64,000 bases of DNA from Ruegeria lacuscaerulensis ITI-1157 (GCA_000161775.1 GG704596.1:2724503-2788502), one strand, 5' to 3'; shown: positions 8,790 through 20,013, numbered from the stretch's first letter. Numbers and translations are program-made. The notes: a model not told the origin generated them from the letters alone.

Positions 8790-11081
8790 CTATGGCAGTT
8801 GCCGGACCACGGATTCGATCAGCTGCGTCAGTGAAAACGGCTTGGGCAGGAAAACTGAGTTTGAGACCTCGGGGCCGGCCTCACCAAATGCACCCTCCGT
8901 ATAGCCCGACATGAAGACCACGCGAACAGTCGGTCGAGTCTCGCGGGCCTTTTCCACCCAGGTCGGGCCGTCCATTCCCGGCATGACCACGTCAGTCACG
9001 AAAACATCGACATGCAAGTCCGGATCTTCGAGGATACACAACGCGTCCTCGGCCGACTCGGCTTCGAGCACGGTGAAGCCCTTCAAGCGCAGGGCCCGCG
9101 TGGCGAAAGCCCTCACCGGCGCTTCGTCTTCGACCAGCAGAACGACACCTTCGCCTTGACCCGTGCTCTGGCCTCGGCTCTGCTTGTCGTCCACGGGGTC
9201 GATCTCTTTCTCCACGGCACACACTGGCAGCATGACGACGAATTCGCTGCCGCGGCCCGGGGTGCTGTCCACGAAAATAAACCCACCGGTCTGCTTGACG
9301 ATGCCATACACCGTCGACAGGCCCAGACCGGTGCCTTCTCCTGTGCGTTTGGTCGTGTAGAACGGTTCGAAAATTTTCTGTTGCTTGTCGGGCGGTATCC
9401 CAACGCCGCTGTCGATAACCTTCACGGCCGCATATTCGCCGGACGGAACGATCGTACGATCGCGCAACAACGGTTCTGACAGGCTGATGATTTCGGTTTC
9501 TATTCTGACTTCTCCACCGTCGGGCATTGCGTCTCGCGCGTTCACGACCAGGTTCATCAGAACCTGCTCCGGCTGACGTTTGTCCGCGCGAACCGGCTTC
9601 AGAACGGGGTCGTGGCTCAGGACGAGACGAACTTTCTCACCCACCAGCCGGTTCAGCAAATGGATCAGATCCGAGATGGTGTCCCGCAAGTCAAGAACCT
9701 CGGGTCTAAGGGTCTGTTTGCGCGAAAAGGCCAGAAGCTGGCCAACCAGCGCTGCCGCCCGGTTCGCATTCTGGTGAATTTGAACGAGATCGCCATAGTC
9801 AGGATCCTGTTGACCATGGCGCAGCAACAACAGATCGCAATGGCCGGAAATCGCGGTAAGAAGATTGTTGAAATCGTGCGCGACGCCGCCGGCCAACTGC
9901 CCGACCGCCTGCATTTTCTGCCCCTGAACGAACTGCGCCTCAAGGGTTTTCAGCTCGGTCGCATCGTTCAGAACCGCGATCAAACCGACCTCTCCCTCGA
10001 ACACGACCCGTGTCAGCGTGATTTGCACGAAAATTTCTCGTTCCTTGCGGGTCAGGCGCACGAACTCGGACCGGGGTGGCCCATCTTTTGCCGCTACCGC
10101 GGCCAGCAATTCAGAAACTGGGCGGTTCAGCCCCTGCATCATGACGTCCAGCTTGCTTCGGCCAATTTCGCAGTCGCCGACCAGCTTGACGGCCAAAGGG
10201 TTCGCGTTAAGAATTTCTCCGGTCAGGGACAGATGCAGGATGGGCACAGGAAGATCGGCAACTGTCGCCGTCCACGGTTCAGTCGGCTTGTCATCCAGCT
10301 CGATCACGGCCACCTCGCGGCCCGCGCTGGTTTTCCGAAGCTCTACGACGCAAATTCGCCGCGACCTGCTGCCGGTCGGGACGCGAACAATGGCGGGCTG
10401 GCCGGACCAACCTTTCGGCAACATATCGGCCAACTCGAATTGCACATCCTCCGCAAACTCCTGGGCTGCGGGGTTCATCGTCAGCACGACGTCATTTCGC
10501 CCAAGCGTGAATACAGGAATGGGTACTTGCGCCCACTGCCGATGCCCGTCCGCCTTGATCCGCCACAGAAAAAGATCATTGCCGAGATCGACCGTCAAAA
10601 CCGGGATCGTCGGCCCCTTGGTCACGATTTCTTCGGTCGTCCGACCATAGGCAGCGGCACGGGACTGCAGCCGCACCAAAATCGCAGCCGGATTCGCAAA
10701 GAGCGACCTGAGGCAGTGATCGAGCCGCATTCCGGGCATTGCCTTGAAGCGGTTTCGAGCATGTGAATTCGCAATCAGAATGCGACCACTTCCGTCGGCA
10801 ATAAATCCCGGTGCCGGTTCTTTCTCCAGAAAGGAACTCAACACCATCTTGGTTGCTGCTTCCGTCCGATAATCCAGCCAGGCGCGCACCATCACGATCA
10901 GGCCAACGGACAGGAAAGATGCGCCAATGGCCATCATCCCAATACCCCACTGCGCGGGGATGGGCGCGAACATCGGCGGACCGATCAACAGCAGCGCAAC
11001 TCCGGCAAGAGAAATCAGACGAACCCAATTCGGATAGTGTCGCGTGGACAGGCTGGATGCAAAATGTGCGACGTCGGTCAT
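8790..11081 (-). CDS. cckA: CckA hybrid histidine kinase/phosphatase
   Basis: 763 residues. Two hydrophobic N-terminal segments (about 18-60) are followed by PAS-type sensory regions. The HisKA phosphoacceptor is in VAHDFNNLLTAISGHCDLL (His near 401), then HATPase_c with NLVVNARDAMPDGG and EGTGLGLSTVYGIV, and a C-terminal receiver (VLLVEDEAPVRAF, phospho-Asp near 696 in VTDVVMPGMDG). The HDFNNLLTAISGH block and domain order are diagnostic of CckA. In alphaproteobacteria CckA phosphorylates ChpT, which passes the phosphate to CtrA; ctrA is also in this window. The ATG at 11081 begins MTDVAHFASS. In roseobacters this relay mainly controls motility, gene transfer agents and cell-type heterogeneity rather than viability; that is family knowledge. 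Confidence 0.92.
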   Translation of the reverse strand: MTDVAHFASSLSTRHYPNWVRLISLAGVALLLIGPPMFAPIPAQWGIGMMAIGASFLSVGLIVMVRAWLDYRTEAATKMVLSSFLEKEPAPGFIADGSGRILIANSHARNRFKAMPGMRLDHCLRSLFANPAAILVRLQSRAAAYGRTTEEIVTKGPTIPVLTVDLGNDLFLWRIKADGHRQWAQVPIPVFTLGRNDVVLTMNPAAQEFAEDVQFELADMLPKGWSGQPAIVRVPTGSRSRRICVVELRKTSAGREVAVIELDDKPTEPWTATVADLPVPILHLSLTGEILNANPLAVKLVGDCEIGRSKLDVMMQGLNRPVSELLAAVAAKDGPPRSEFVRLTRKEREIFVQITLTRVVFEGEVGLIAVLNDATELKTLEAQFVQGQKMQAVGQLAGGVAHDFNNLLTAISGHCDLLLLRHGQQDPDYGDLVQIHQNANRAAALVGQLLAFSRKQTLRPEVLDLRDTISDLIHLLNRLVGEKVRLVLSHDPVLKPVRADKRQPEQVLMNLVVNARDAMPDGGEVRIETEIISLSEPLLRDRTIVPSGEYAAVKVIDSGVGIPPDKQQKIFEPFYTTKRTGEGTGLGLSTVYGIVKQTGGFIFVDSTPGRGSEFVVMLPVCAVEKEIDPVDDKQSRGQSTGQGEGVVLLVEDEAPVRAFATRALRLKGFTVLEAESAEDALCILEDPDLHVDVFVTDVVMPGMDGPTWVEKARETRPTVRVVFMSGYTEGAFGEAGPEVSNSVFLPKPFSLTQLIESVVRQLP

Positions 11082-11183
11082 TCAGCGTTCGGTCCCATGT
11101 AGCCCGCGCACGATTGAACGGAAGCAAAGTAAACACCTGCTTAACGGTTGTGCAGTTGAAAACTACTTTTAGTTGTTTTCAGC

Positions 11184-12347
11184 TCAACCCATTCTCGTCA
11201 AGTGGGCCGAATAGAAACCGTCCGTACCGTGGGCAACCTGCCACGCATTCCGGAAGACCTGCCGCCACTCCGCACATTCCTGCAGAAACGCGTCAACAAC
11301 CCGGTCGTTTTCGACATCAAGAACCGAGCATGTCGCGTAGGCCAGGGTTCCGGTCTGCGCAACCAGATTGCTTGCCTGATGCAGAATCTCCAGCTGCAAC
11401 CTCGGCAGCTGATCGAGGCGGTCCGGACTCAGCGCCCATTTTCCCGCGGGGGCCCGACGCCATGCTCCGCTGCCGGAACATGGCGCATCGGTCAGCACCA
11501 CATCAAACGGACCGCTGGTAGACACCTCGTGCGGACCGAGGATCGTGATGGAAACCCCGGCCCTTTGCGCGCGAACAGGCAAGTCGCGCATTCGCGCCGG
11601 GTTCACATCATGGGCGAACACCTGAACCCCTTTCGCAGCGGCCAGCGCCAGCGCCTTGCCGCCGCCTCCGGCGCAATAGTCCAGCACCCGCATGCCGGGC
11701 TGCAAATCGAGCTCGGCAACGACGGCCTGGCTGGCTGCGTCCTGCAGTTCGACCAATCCATCCTTGTACGCCTTGCTTGCCGAAACCTTACGCGTGCCTT
11801 GGATCACCTCGAGTGCGGTTTGGCAGGCCGGATGGGAACGCACGCCTATCCCTTCACGCCACAAGGCATCGACCGCGCCTGTCACGTCTGTCTTAGCAAG
11901 ATTGACGCGTAGATGTACCGGTGCGCGTTTTTGCAGCGCAGCTGCCGCTGCGGTGGCGTCTTCGCCCAAGGACCTCTCGAAGATCGGCCACAGCCATTCT
12001 GGAATGTCATGCGCCTCGGCCACGGTGGCAAACGCGCGTCCGACCTCGTGGTCCTGCACCGGTGCCGGAGCATGGCGGTCGCCAGTGAAGACTTGCTCCG
12101 GATCCTCTCCTGTGGCCCTCAGAGCGCCCAGCATCAGCCCGCGCCCGGTCATCGCTCCGCCGCGCGCCGCGTAGGACCGCATGCACCGGACCGCATCGAA
12201 TACGTGGTCGCGAATTGCCGCACGATCCTTGGACCCGGCGAAGCGACTGCGCCGCGCCCAGCCGGTCAGGGCCTTTTCCGCAGGCGTGCCCGACAGGATC
12301 TCGTCGAGGATTTCGATCGCGGCCTGAACCCGCGCAGCTGGTGTCAT
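11184..12347 (-). CDS. RsmB-family 16S rRNA (cytosine-C5) methyltransferase
   Basis: 387 residues. The SAM-binding motif is GMRVLDYCAGGGGKALALAA. The two cysteines of the m5C mechanism sit in DAPCSGSGAWRRAP (motif IV) and LAYATCSVLDVEND (motif VI, catalytic). An N-terminal helical region precedes an RNA-binding insert. The family methylates C967 of 16S rRNA or a related position using SAM. The gene lies between guaB and cckA on the same strand; the 102-base gap to cckA includes an AT-rich imperfect hairpin, so cckA may have its own promoter. Confidence 0.85.
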   Translation of the reverse strand: MTPAARVQAAIEILDEILSGTPAEKALTGWARRSRFAGSKDRAAIRDHVFDAVRCMRSYAARGGAMTGRGLMLGALRATGEDPEQVFTGDRHAPAPVQDHEVGRAFATVAEAHDIPEWLWPIFERSLGEDATAAAAALQKRAPVHLRVNLAKTDVTGAVDALWREGIGVRSHPACQTALEVIQGTRKVSASKAYKDGLVELQDAASQAVVAELDLQPGMRVLDYCAGGGGKALALAAAKGVQVFAHDVNPARMRDLPVRAQRAGVSITILGPHEVSTSGPFDVVLTDAPCSGSGAWRRAPAGKWALSPDRLDQLPRLQLEILHQASNLVAQTGTLAYATCSVLDVENDRVVDAFLQECAEWRQVFRNAWQVAHGTDGFYSAHLTRMG

Positions 12348-12380
12348 CGTCTGGTCCGTTCGGGCAATCCGTTGGCGCCG

Positions 12381-13832
<1,452 letters not shown>

Positions 13833-14044
13833 CTAACCCCATGCAAAACCCCGTTTGGCGGTGACCCTATTGCATGGTTTCGACCAAAGGGAAAGCCCCT
13901 GCATCGACTTGTTCACCCACAAACCGCCGCGATGGCGCGGAAAACGACGCAAGCCGCGCAAAACCTGCCGCGGATTGGCCTTTCCCTTTGCCGCGAAACC
14001 CATATCTTGCCGCCATACGCGCGAACACCAAAAAGGCAACCGTC

Positions 14045-16087
14045 ATGACCACCGATCCCCTTGTCGTCTTTACCCCTTCGGGCAAACGCGGACATTTCCC
14101 CGTCGGCACTCCGATCCTGACGGCGGCCCGGCAGCTGGGGGTCGATCTGGATTCGGTCTGTGGCGGGCGCGGGATCTGCTCGAAATGCCAGATCACGCCC
14201 AGCTATGGCGAGTTTCCCAAACATGGCGTCACGGTCCGCGAAGACGCGCTGAGCGAATGGAACGCGGTCGAACAGCGCTATGACGACAAGCGCGGTCTGA
14301 AACCGGGCCGGCGTCTGGGCTGTCAGGCCACGGTTCAGGGCGACGTGGTGATCGACGTTCCGCCCGAAAGCCAGGTCCACCGCCAGGTGGTGCGCAAGGC
14401 CGCCACCGCGCGGGCCATCACCATGGATCCGGCCACGCGCCTGTATTTCGTCGTGGTCGAAGAACCCGACATGCACTCGCCCACCGGCGATCTTGAACGG
14501 CTGGAGCGCGCCCTGCGTGAGCAGTGGCAGATCGACGCTGTCACCGCCGACCTGTCGCTTCTGTCCAAACTGCAGCCGACCCTGCGCAAGGGCAAGTGGG
14601 AGGTCACGGTCGCCCTGCACAAGGGCCACAAGGACAGTGTGGCGCGCATCGTCGAAATCTGGCCCGGCCTGCACGAAGGCGGGCTGTACGGGCTGGCCAT
14701 CGACCTCGGCTCGACCACCATCGCCGCGCATCTGACCGATCTGGACACCGGCGAGGTCAAGGCCTCCTCGGGCCTGATGAACCCGCAGATCCGGTTCGGC
14801 GAGGACCTCATGAGCCGCGTTTCGTACGCGATGATGAACCCCGGCGGTGATCAGGAGATGACCCGGGCCGTGCGTGAGGCGATCAACGATCTGGTCACCT
14901 CGATCGCCGACGAGGCCGGGATCGACCCGGCCCTGATCGTGGAGACCGTGTTCGTATGCAACCCGGTCATGCACCATCTTCTGCTGGGTCTGGACCCGGT
15001 TGAACTGGGCCAGGCGCCGTTTGCGCTGGCCACGTCGGAAAGCATCTCGCTGCCCGCACGCGAGATGGATCTGACCACGATGAACCCCCGCGCGCAGGTC
15101 TACATCCTGCCGTGTATCGCGGGCCATGTAGGGGCCGACTGCGCCGCCGTGGCGCTGAGCGAAGAGCCGGGTAAGTCGCAGGACCTGGTTTTGATCGTGG
15201 ACGTCGGCACCAATGCCGAAATCCTGCTGGGCAACACGACCCGCGTGCTGGCCTGTTCCTCGCCCACCGGACCGGCCTTCGAAGGTGCGCAGATCAGTTC
15301 GGGCCAGCGTGCCGCGCCCGGCGCGATCGAACGCATTCAGATCGACCCGGTGACCAAGGAACCCCGGTTCCGCGTGATCGGCTCGGACAAGTGGTCGGAC
15401 GAAGACGGGTTCGAGGCCGACATCGCCACCACCGGCATCACCGGCATCTGCGGGTCGGGCATCATCGAGGCGGTGGCCGAAATGCGCATGGCCGGCCTGC
15501 TGGACGAGAGCGGCCTGATCGGCTCGGCCGAGCAGGCCGGCACCAGCCGCTGCATCCCCGAGGGCCGCACTCATTCCTACCTGATCCATGACGCCAGCGC
15601 CGAGGGCGGCCCGCGCATCACCGTGACCCAGGGCGACATCCGGGCGATCCAGCTGGCGAAATCCGCGCTCTATGCCGGGGCGCGGCTGCTGATGGACGAG
15701 ATGGGCGTGGACAAGGTGGACCGCGTGGTGCTGGCCGGGGCGTTCGGGGCCCATATCTCGACCAAGCACGCGATGGTTCTGGGCATGATCCCCGACGCGC
15801 CGCTGGACAAGGTCCAAAGCGCGGGCAACGCCGCCGGTACCGGCGCGCGCATCGCGTTGTGCAACATCGCCGCCCGGGCCGAGATCGAACGCGTGGTGCG
15901 CGAGATCACCAAGGTCGAAACCGCGATCGAGCCGAAATTCCAGGAGCATTTCGTGGCCGCCAACGCGATTCCGCACAAGACCGACCCGTTCCCGGAACTG
16001 GCCAAGATCGTCACCCTGCCCGCCCCGTCTTTCAACACCGGCGGCGACGCGGAAAAAACTGGCCGCCGCCGCCGCAGAAAGGCATAG
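14045..16087 (+). CDS. Corrinoid-protein reductive activase (ASKHA/ferredoxin, RACo-like)
   Basis: 680 residues from the ATG at 14045 (AAAAAGG upstream). The N-terminal [2Fe-2S] ferredoxin domain has VCGGRGICSKCQ and a fourth ligand in RRLGCQA. A linker and a large ASKHA ATPase domain follow, with AIDLGSTTIAAHLTDLDTG, VDVGTNAEILLGN and GAFGAHISTKHA. This architecture reduces inactive Co(II) corrinoid to Co(I) at the expense of ATP in corrinoid-dependent methyl transfer. It fits functionally with the methyl-THF:corrinoid methyltransferase and MetF-like genes about 7.5 kb downstream, although the intervening genes are unrelated. An in-frame extension upstream to 13874 exists but has no RBS and no domain similarity. 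Confidence 0.9.
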   Translation: MTTDPLVVFTPSGKRGHFPVGTPILTAARQLGVDLDSVCGGRGICSKCQITPSYGEFPKHGVTVREDALSEWNAVEQRYDDKRGLKPGRRLGCQATVQGDVVIDVPPESQVHRQVVRKAATARAITMDPATRLYFVVVEEPDMHSPTGDLERLERALREQWQIDAVTADLSLLSKLQPTLRKGKWEVTVALHKGHKDSVARIVEIWPGLHEGGLYGLAIDLGSTTIAAHLTDLDTGEVKASSGLMNPQIRFGEDLMSRVSYAMMNPGGDQEMTRAVREAINDLVTSIADEAGIDPALIVETVFVCNPVMHHLLLGLDPVELGQAPFALATSESISLPAREMDLTTMNPRAQVYILPCIAGHVGADCAAVALSEEPGKSQDLVLIVDVGTNAEILLGNTTRVLACSSPTGPAFEGAQISSGQRAAPGAIERIQIDPVTKEPRFRVIGSDKWSDEDGFEADIATTGITGICGSGIIEAVAEMRMAGLLDESGLIGSAEQAGTSRCIPEGRTHSYLIHDASAEGGPRITVTQGDIRAIQLAKSALYAGARLLMDEMGVDKVDRVVLAGAFGAHISTKHAMVLGMIPDAPLDKVQSAGNAAGTGARIALCNIAARAEIERVVREITKVETAIEPKFQEHFVAANAIPHKTDPFPELAKIVTLPAPSFNTGGDAEKTGRRRRRKA

Positions 16088-16111
16088 TCCGAAAAACTGC
16101 GGAGGACCCCC

Positions 16112-16969
16112 ATGCAAACAGCGAACGAAGATCAGGCTGAATACTGGGGCAACTCCGAATCCGGCACCAAGTGGCTGACCTTCGAGGACAAGCTGGACCA
16201 CATGCTGGCCCCGGTGCTGGACCTGGTTCTGGAGCGCGCAGACCTGACGCCCGGCCTGAGGGTGCTGGACATCGGCTGCGGCACCGGCGCCGGCACGGTC
16301 GCCGCCGCGCGCGCCGTCGGCCCTGATGGGCACGTCCTGGGGGCCGACATATCGGCCCCGTTTCTTGACCGCGCCCGACAACGCGCGCGGGATCTGGGCC
16401 TGTCCAACGCCGCATTCCGGCTGGCCGACGCGCAGGTCACCCCGTTCGCGCCCGAAACCCGGGACGAGGCGATCTCGCGCTTTGGGGTGATGTTCTTCGG
16501 CGATCCCGTCGCCGCTTTTGCCAATATCGCAAAGGCGCTGGTTCCGGGTGGCCGGATGACCTTTGCCGCCCGGGGGCCGCTGTCGGACAACCCTTGGTTT
16601 CGTGTGCCGCATGTCGCCGCCACAACGCATCTGGGCCAGCCCCCGAAATACGGGAAGTACGCTCCGGGGCCCCTGGCGTTCCACGACATTGATCACGTCG
16701 TCGGCCTGATGAATGCCGCCGGATTGACGGACATCACCGCAGATCGCGTGGCGTTGCACCTGCCTGGATTGCGCGACGTTGCCGAAACCGCCGATCTGTG
16801 CACCCGTGTCGGCCCCGCAGGGCGTGTGATCGCGCATTTCGATGGAAGCGAGATAGATTTCGGGGTCATCCGGCAAGCCGTGCAGGATGCGTTTGAGGGG
16901 TTCGTTGCCGATGGAAAGGTCGCAATACCCGCAGTCATCAACCTGTATCAGGCCCGACGCGCTGCCTGA
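16112..16969 (+). CDS. Class I SAM-dependent methyltransferase
   Basis: 285 residues. The SAM-binding motif I is LRVLDIGCGTGAGTVAAARA, followed by an acidic strand end (VLGADISAPFLDRAR) and motif post-II LADAQVTPFAPE. It belongs to the Methyltransf_11/25 type; the substrate cannot be told. GGAGGACC lies upstream of the ATG at 16112. It starts 24 bases after the corrinoid activase gene on the same strand and may be in one transcript with it. Confidence 0.85.
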   Translation: MQTANEDQAEYWGNSESGTKWLTFEDKLDHMLAPVLDLVLERADLTPGLRVLDIGCGTGAGTVAAARAVGPDGHVLGADISAPFLDRARQRARDLGLSNAAFRLADAQVTPFAPETRDEAISRFGVMFFGDPVAAFANIAKALVPGGRMTFAARGPLSDNPWFRVPHVAATTHLGQPPKYGKYAPGPLAFHDIDHVVGLMNAAGLTDITADRVALHLPGLRDVAETADLCTRVGPAGRVIAHFDGSEIDFGVIRQAVQDAFEGFVADGKVAIPAVINLYQARRAA

Positions 16970-17075
16970 TCGACATCTGCTCGCTGACCAAACGACGGTT
17001 TTCCGGACCGCCTGAGCGTGGGATCAGACCAAGGTCCGTGGCGCTCGGCACCGGGATACGCCATATTCTTGGGAA

Positions 17076-18476
17076 ATGAATACGGAACCGCCAGAGCTAA
17101 CGTCCCAAACCTGGTCGCTGTCACGGATTTTTCTGGCGGCCAGCGTTGTTGTCATGAGCACGGCGACCATGGTGGTGGGCAGCTGGGTTTCAGGGAGGAT
17201 CGTTGACGCCGTCGTGCAGAACTCGGCGAATTCGGCCGCTCTTTACATGGAGAGCATTCTTTCTCCTCTCAGTCAGGAACTGGCCCACAGCGATCGGCTA
17301 TCGGAACAGGCCGCCCGCGCCATGTCAGAACTGTTCGAGCAACAACCGATGCAGGAGCGCATCGTGTCCTTCAAGATCTGGAAAAAAGGTGGAATGATTG
17401 CCCACGCTTCGAATCCGGACATCATTGGGGAAAAGTTCCAGCCGACCGATGATCTGAGGCGTGCATGGGCGGGAACGATATCGGGGTCATTCGAGCAACT
17501 GGATCGCGCCGAAAACTCGCCGGAGGCCGCGCTGGGCGTTCCCTTGCTCGAAGTCTATAGCCCGATACGCGAAATCTGGTCGGGCGAGATCATAGCGGTC
17601 GGCGAATTTTATCAGCGCGCCGACCGGCTGCGGAGAGACCTCATCGCAGCCAAGCGCACCAGCTGGCTGGTGGTGGCGACGACATTCGGCATCAGCACTT
17701 TGGTATTGTACCTGATCGTTGCGGTCGGCGACCGCACCATCCGCAGCCAGGCTTCTCTATTGGAGACGCGGTTGGCAGAAAGCCAACAAATGTCTCGCCA
17801 GAACGAGGATTTGCGCGCACGCGTCATTGAAGCAGCGGAACGGTCATCGGCGCAGACCGACCGTTTCCTCCGCAAGCTCGGTTCCGAGCTTCACGACGGG
17901 CCAGCGCAGTATCTGGCCCTTGCAATGCTGCGGTTGGAATCTGCTTTTCCCCCCGAACGTGGGCCGAAAGATGCAGCGGACGACATCCATCAATCGCTCC
18001 AAAATGCCCTGACCGAGATTCGCGCATTGTCGCGGGGTCTGGCTGCACCGGACATTGATGCACTGAGTCTCGAGGATGTGATCGACCGGGCTGTCAGCGA
18101 CCATCACAGCCCATCTTCGACACCGGAGGTGTCTCTTTCAGGCCATCCGTCGCCCGAGCTGTCCTATGCTGAAAAACTGTGTGTTTTTCGATTTGTTCAG
18201 GAAACCCTGTCAAACGCCGCGCGACACGCTCCCGGGGCATCGACCAGCGTCTCATGCCACGTCGAGACGCGGAAAATCGCGGTCACGGTTCACGATGACG
18301 GCCCCGGATTTGATCCAGCCCGGACGGTCAAGCTGGGCCCTGAGGGCGGCCAGGGACTGATGGGCCTACGCGACCGGATTGAAAGCATCGGCGGCAAGCT
18401 CGAGATCTTCTCGGCGCCCATGCAAGGAACGACCATCAAGATGACCCTGTTCCAAGGGCAAGTGAGAGCATCATGA
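17076..18476 (+). CDS. NarL/DegS-type sensor histidine kinase
   Basis: 466 residues. Membrane spans at about 17-38 and 197-218 flank a periplasmic sensor loop of about 155 residues. After a coiled linker comes the HisKA_3 phosphoacceptor LGSELHDGPAQYLALAML (His273), and a HATPase_c domain with VQETLSNAARHA and DDGPGFDP...GGQGLMGLRDRIESIGG. It phosphorylates the response regulator that follows with an ATGA overlap. No known sensor domain is recognised in the periplasmic part, so the signal is unknown. Confidence 0.9.
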   Translation: MNTEPPELTSQTWSLSRIFLAASVVVMSTATMVVGSWVSGRIVDAVVQNSANSAALYMESILSPLSQELAHSDRLSEQAARAMSELFEQQPMQERIVSFKIWKKGGMIAHASNPDIIGEKFQPTDDLRRAWAGTISGSFEQLDRAENSPEAALGVPLLEVYSPIREIWSGEIIAVGEFYQRADRLRRDLIAAKRTSWLVVATTFGISTLVLYLIVAVGDRTIRSQASLLETRLAESQQMSRQNEDLRARVIEAAERSSAQTDRFLRKLGSELHDGPAQYLALAMLRLESAFPPERGPKDAADDIHQSLQNALTEIRALSRGLAAPDIDALSLEDVIDRAVSDHHSPSSTPEVSLSGHPSPELSYAEKLCVFRFVQETLSNAARHAPGASTSVSCHVETRKIAVTVHDDGPGFDPARTVKLGPEGGQGLMGLRDRIESIGGKLEIFSAPMQGTTIKMTLFQGQVRAS

Positions 18477-19114
18477 CCACCACAATCGTACTGGCCGACG
18501 ACCATCCGATCTTCCGCGATGGCTTGCGCAAGACACTGGATGACTCGGGAGAGTTCAAGGTTCTCGCGGCGGGCTGCGATGCCGAAGAGGCCGTCAGGTT
18601 GACACGCGAGCATCGGCCCGACCTTGTGATCCTTGACCTGTCGATGCCAGGGGGTGGGCTGGGCGCAACCCGTCAGATCGCGGCATTGGGTGATGCCCCT
18701 CGGATTGCCATTCTCACGGTGTCAGAGGACAGCAACGACGTTGCCGATGCGCTGGAGGCCGGCGCGACCGGCTATATCCTCAAGGGCGTGACGGCCAGCG
18801 CACTGACCAAATCACTGCGCAGCATCGCGAAGGGCGAAGGGTTCGTGTCGCCGGGGCTGGCTTCGCGCGTCCTGCTCGCTATCCAAAAGGGCAATACGCC
18901 TACCGGCGACAGGGGCGTTCTGGGCGATCTGACTCATCGGGAAGAAGAGATTTTGCGCCGGGTCGCCAAGGGTTTGAGCAACAAGGAAATCGCAGCGGAG
19001 CTGAGCATACAGGAAAAGACCGTCAAGCATTACATGACAAGCATCCTGTCCAAGCTGCATGCCAGAAACCGGGTCGAAGCCGCTCTGATTGCCCATGAAG
19101 CCTGGAAATCCTGA
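18473..19114 (+). CDS. NarL/FixJ-family response regulator
   Basis: 213 residues. The receiver starts TTTIVLADDHPIFRDGL with phospho-Asp55 in LVILDLSMPGGG and Lys in GYILKGVTA. The C-terminal LuxR/GerE helix-turn-helix is LTHREEEILRRVAKGLSNKE through SIQEKTVKHYMTSILSKL. It overlaps the kinase stop by four bases (ATGA) and so is translationally coupled. A terminator follows 22 bases after the stop. The target genes cannot be deduced. Confidence 0.93.
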   Translation: MTTTIVLADDHPIFRDGLRKTLDDSGEFKVLAAGCDAEEAVRLTREHRPDLVILDLSMPGGGLGATRQIAALGDAPRIAILTVSEDSNDVADALEAGATGYILKGVTASALTKSLRSIAKGEGFVSPGLASRVLLAIQKGNTPTGDRGVLGDLTHREEEILRRVAKGLSNKEIAAELSIQEKTVKHYMTSILSKLHARNRVEAALIAHEAWKS

Positions 19115-19135
19115 CCCAAATGGCTGAAAGAACAA

Positions 19136-19163
19136 CAGCCCCCGGAAATCCGGGGGCTGCCTT
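19136..19163. terminator. Bidirectional terminator between the response regulator and the repeat protein gene
   Basis: A 10-bp perfect stem (CAGCCCCCGG/CCGGGGGCTG) closes on AAAT. On the plus strand it is followed by CCTTTTG and on the minus strand by TTGTTCTTT, so it can serve both convergent genes. Confidence 0.75.
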
Positions 19164-19182
19164 TTGCTGCTCGATCATCATT

Positions 19183-20013
19183 TCAGTTCGCGATTGACCG
19201 CAACCGTTGAACATCCCCCGAAGTCGCGGGGCGTTCCACCACCGTACGGTTGTAGGGATCTTTCAGCTCGTAGCGCCCGAACTCGATTTCCTCTTTCCAA
19301 CCATTGGTATAGCGCACCTCAATATTGTCACCACTGCGTTCGACCTTCGCGGGCCGGCTTCCGCCGGTCTGGCCGCCCTTGGATTGAACGCTATTGATCG
19401 ACACACTTTGCGCCAAAGACCGCAGGCGCGTCACATCTGCACCCGTTGCCGGGCGTTCCTCGACAGTCCGGTTCTGAGCGTTCTTGCGTTCATAGCGCCC
19501 GTTTTCGATTTCCTCCTTGGTGCCATTGGAGTACCGCACCTCGACGCCGCTCGCGTTGGTTTCGACTTTGGTCACGCGCACCGGCCCGCCGTTCGAAGCC
19601 GCATCCGCATTCCTGCCTTTGTTTTTGCCCTTGTTGCGATTTGAACTTCGGTCTTTGTCGTCGTCGCCATCGTCGTCCCGGTCGTCTTCGCCATCGTCGT
19701 CCCGGTCATCATCACGATCATCATCACGATCATCGTCCCGGTCATCATCGCGGCCGTCATCACGATCATCGTCCCGGTCGTCATCTCGGTCATCATCGCG
19801 GTCGTCATCTCGGTCGTCATCGCGATCATCGTCGCGGTCGTCATCGCGATCATCGTCGCCGTCTCTTCCCTTGCCGCTATTGGCGAAAGCGAAAGACGGT
19901 TCGACTTGAATACCGTTGTCGAGGTCAAAGTGTACAGAAAACGGGTTGACCGCAAAAGCCGAAGCCAGGGCCGCCGTACCCAAAAGCTGAGCCAGTTTCT
20001 TTCCAAGTCCCAT
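19183..20013 (-). CDS. Secreted Asp/Arg-repeat protein with duplicated C-terminal module
   Basis: 276 residues. A signal peptide (MGLGKKLAQLLGTAALASAF...) leads to a short linker. Then residues 53-120 form 17 tetrads, mostly DDDR, ending DDDK. A basic linker follows (SNRNKGKNKGRN), and then a duplicated module of about 50 residues: EVRYSNGTKEEIENGRYE...RPATGADVTRLRSLA and EVRYTNGWKEEIEFGRYE...RPATSGDVQRLRSIA. The module resembles short beta-rich repeats in uncharacterised roseobacter exported proteins. I do not recognise a named family. The acidic tract suggests cation binding or a disordered stalk; that is inference. The gene converges with the two-component operon. Confidence 0.75.
   Translation of the reverse strand: MGLGKKLAQLLGTAALASAFAVNPFSVHFDLDNGIQVEPSFAFANSGKGRDGDDDRDDDRDDDRDDDRDDDRDDDRDDDRDDDRDDGRDDDRDDDRDDDRDDDRDDDGEDDRDDDGDDDKDRSSNRNKGKNKGRNADAASNGGPVRVTKVETNASGVEVRYSNGTKEEIENGRYERKNAQNRTVEERPATGADVTRLRSLAQSVSINSVQSKGGQTGGSRPAKVERSGDNIEVRYTNGWKEEIEFGRYELKDPYNRTVVERPATSGDVQRLRSIAN
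19654..19857 (-). repeat. 12-bp tandem repeat coding Asp-Asp-Asp-Arg
   Basis: Seventeen 12-bp units in frame inside the secreted protein gene. The Asp (GAC/GAT) and Arg (CGC/CGT/CGA/CGG) codons vary between units while the residues stay fixed. That argues for selection on the protein, not for fresh slippage. Units with substitutions are DDGR, DDDG, EDDR and DDDK. Confidence 0.9.

Noticed and set aside
13913..16876. 987-codon minus-strand frame over the corrinoid activase
   Set aside because: The plus-strand activase and methyltransferase are certain; this frame is a composition shadow.
19654..19857. CRISPR-like array
   Set aside because: The 12-bp units are contiguous without spacers and code in frame for DDDR.
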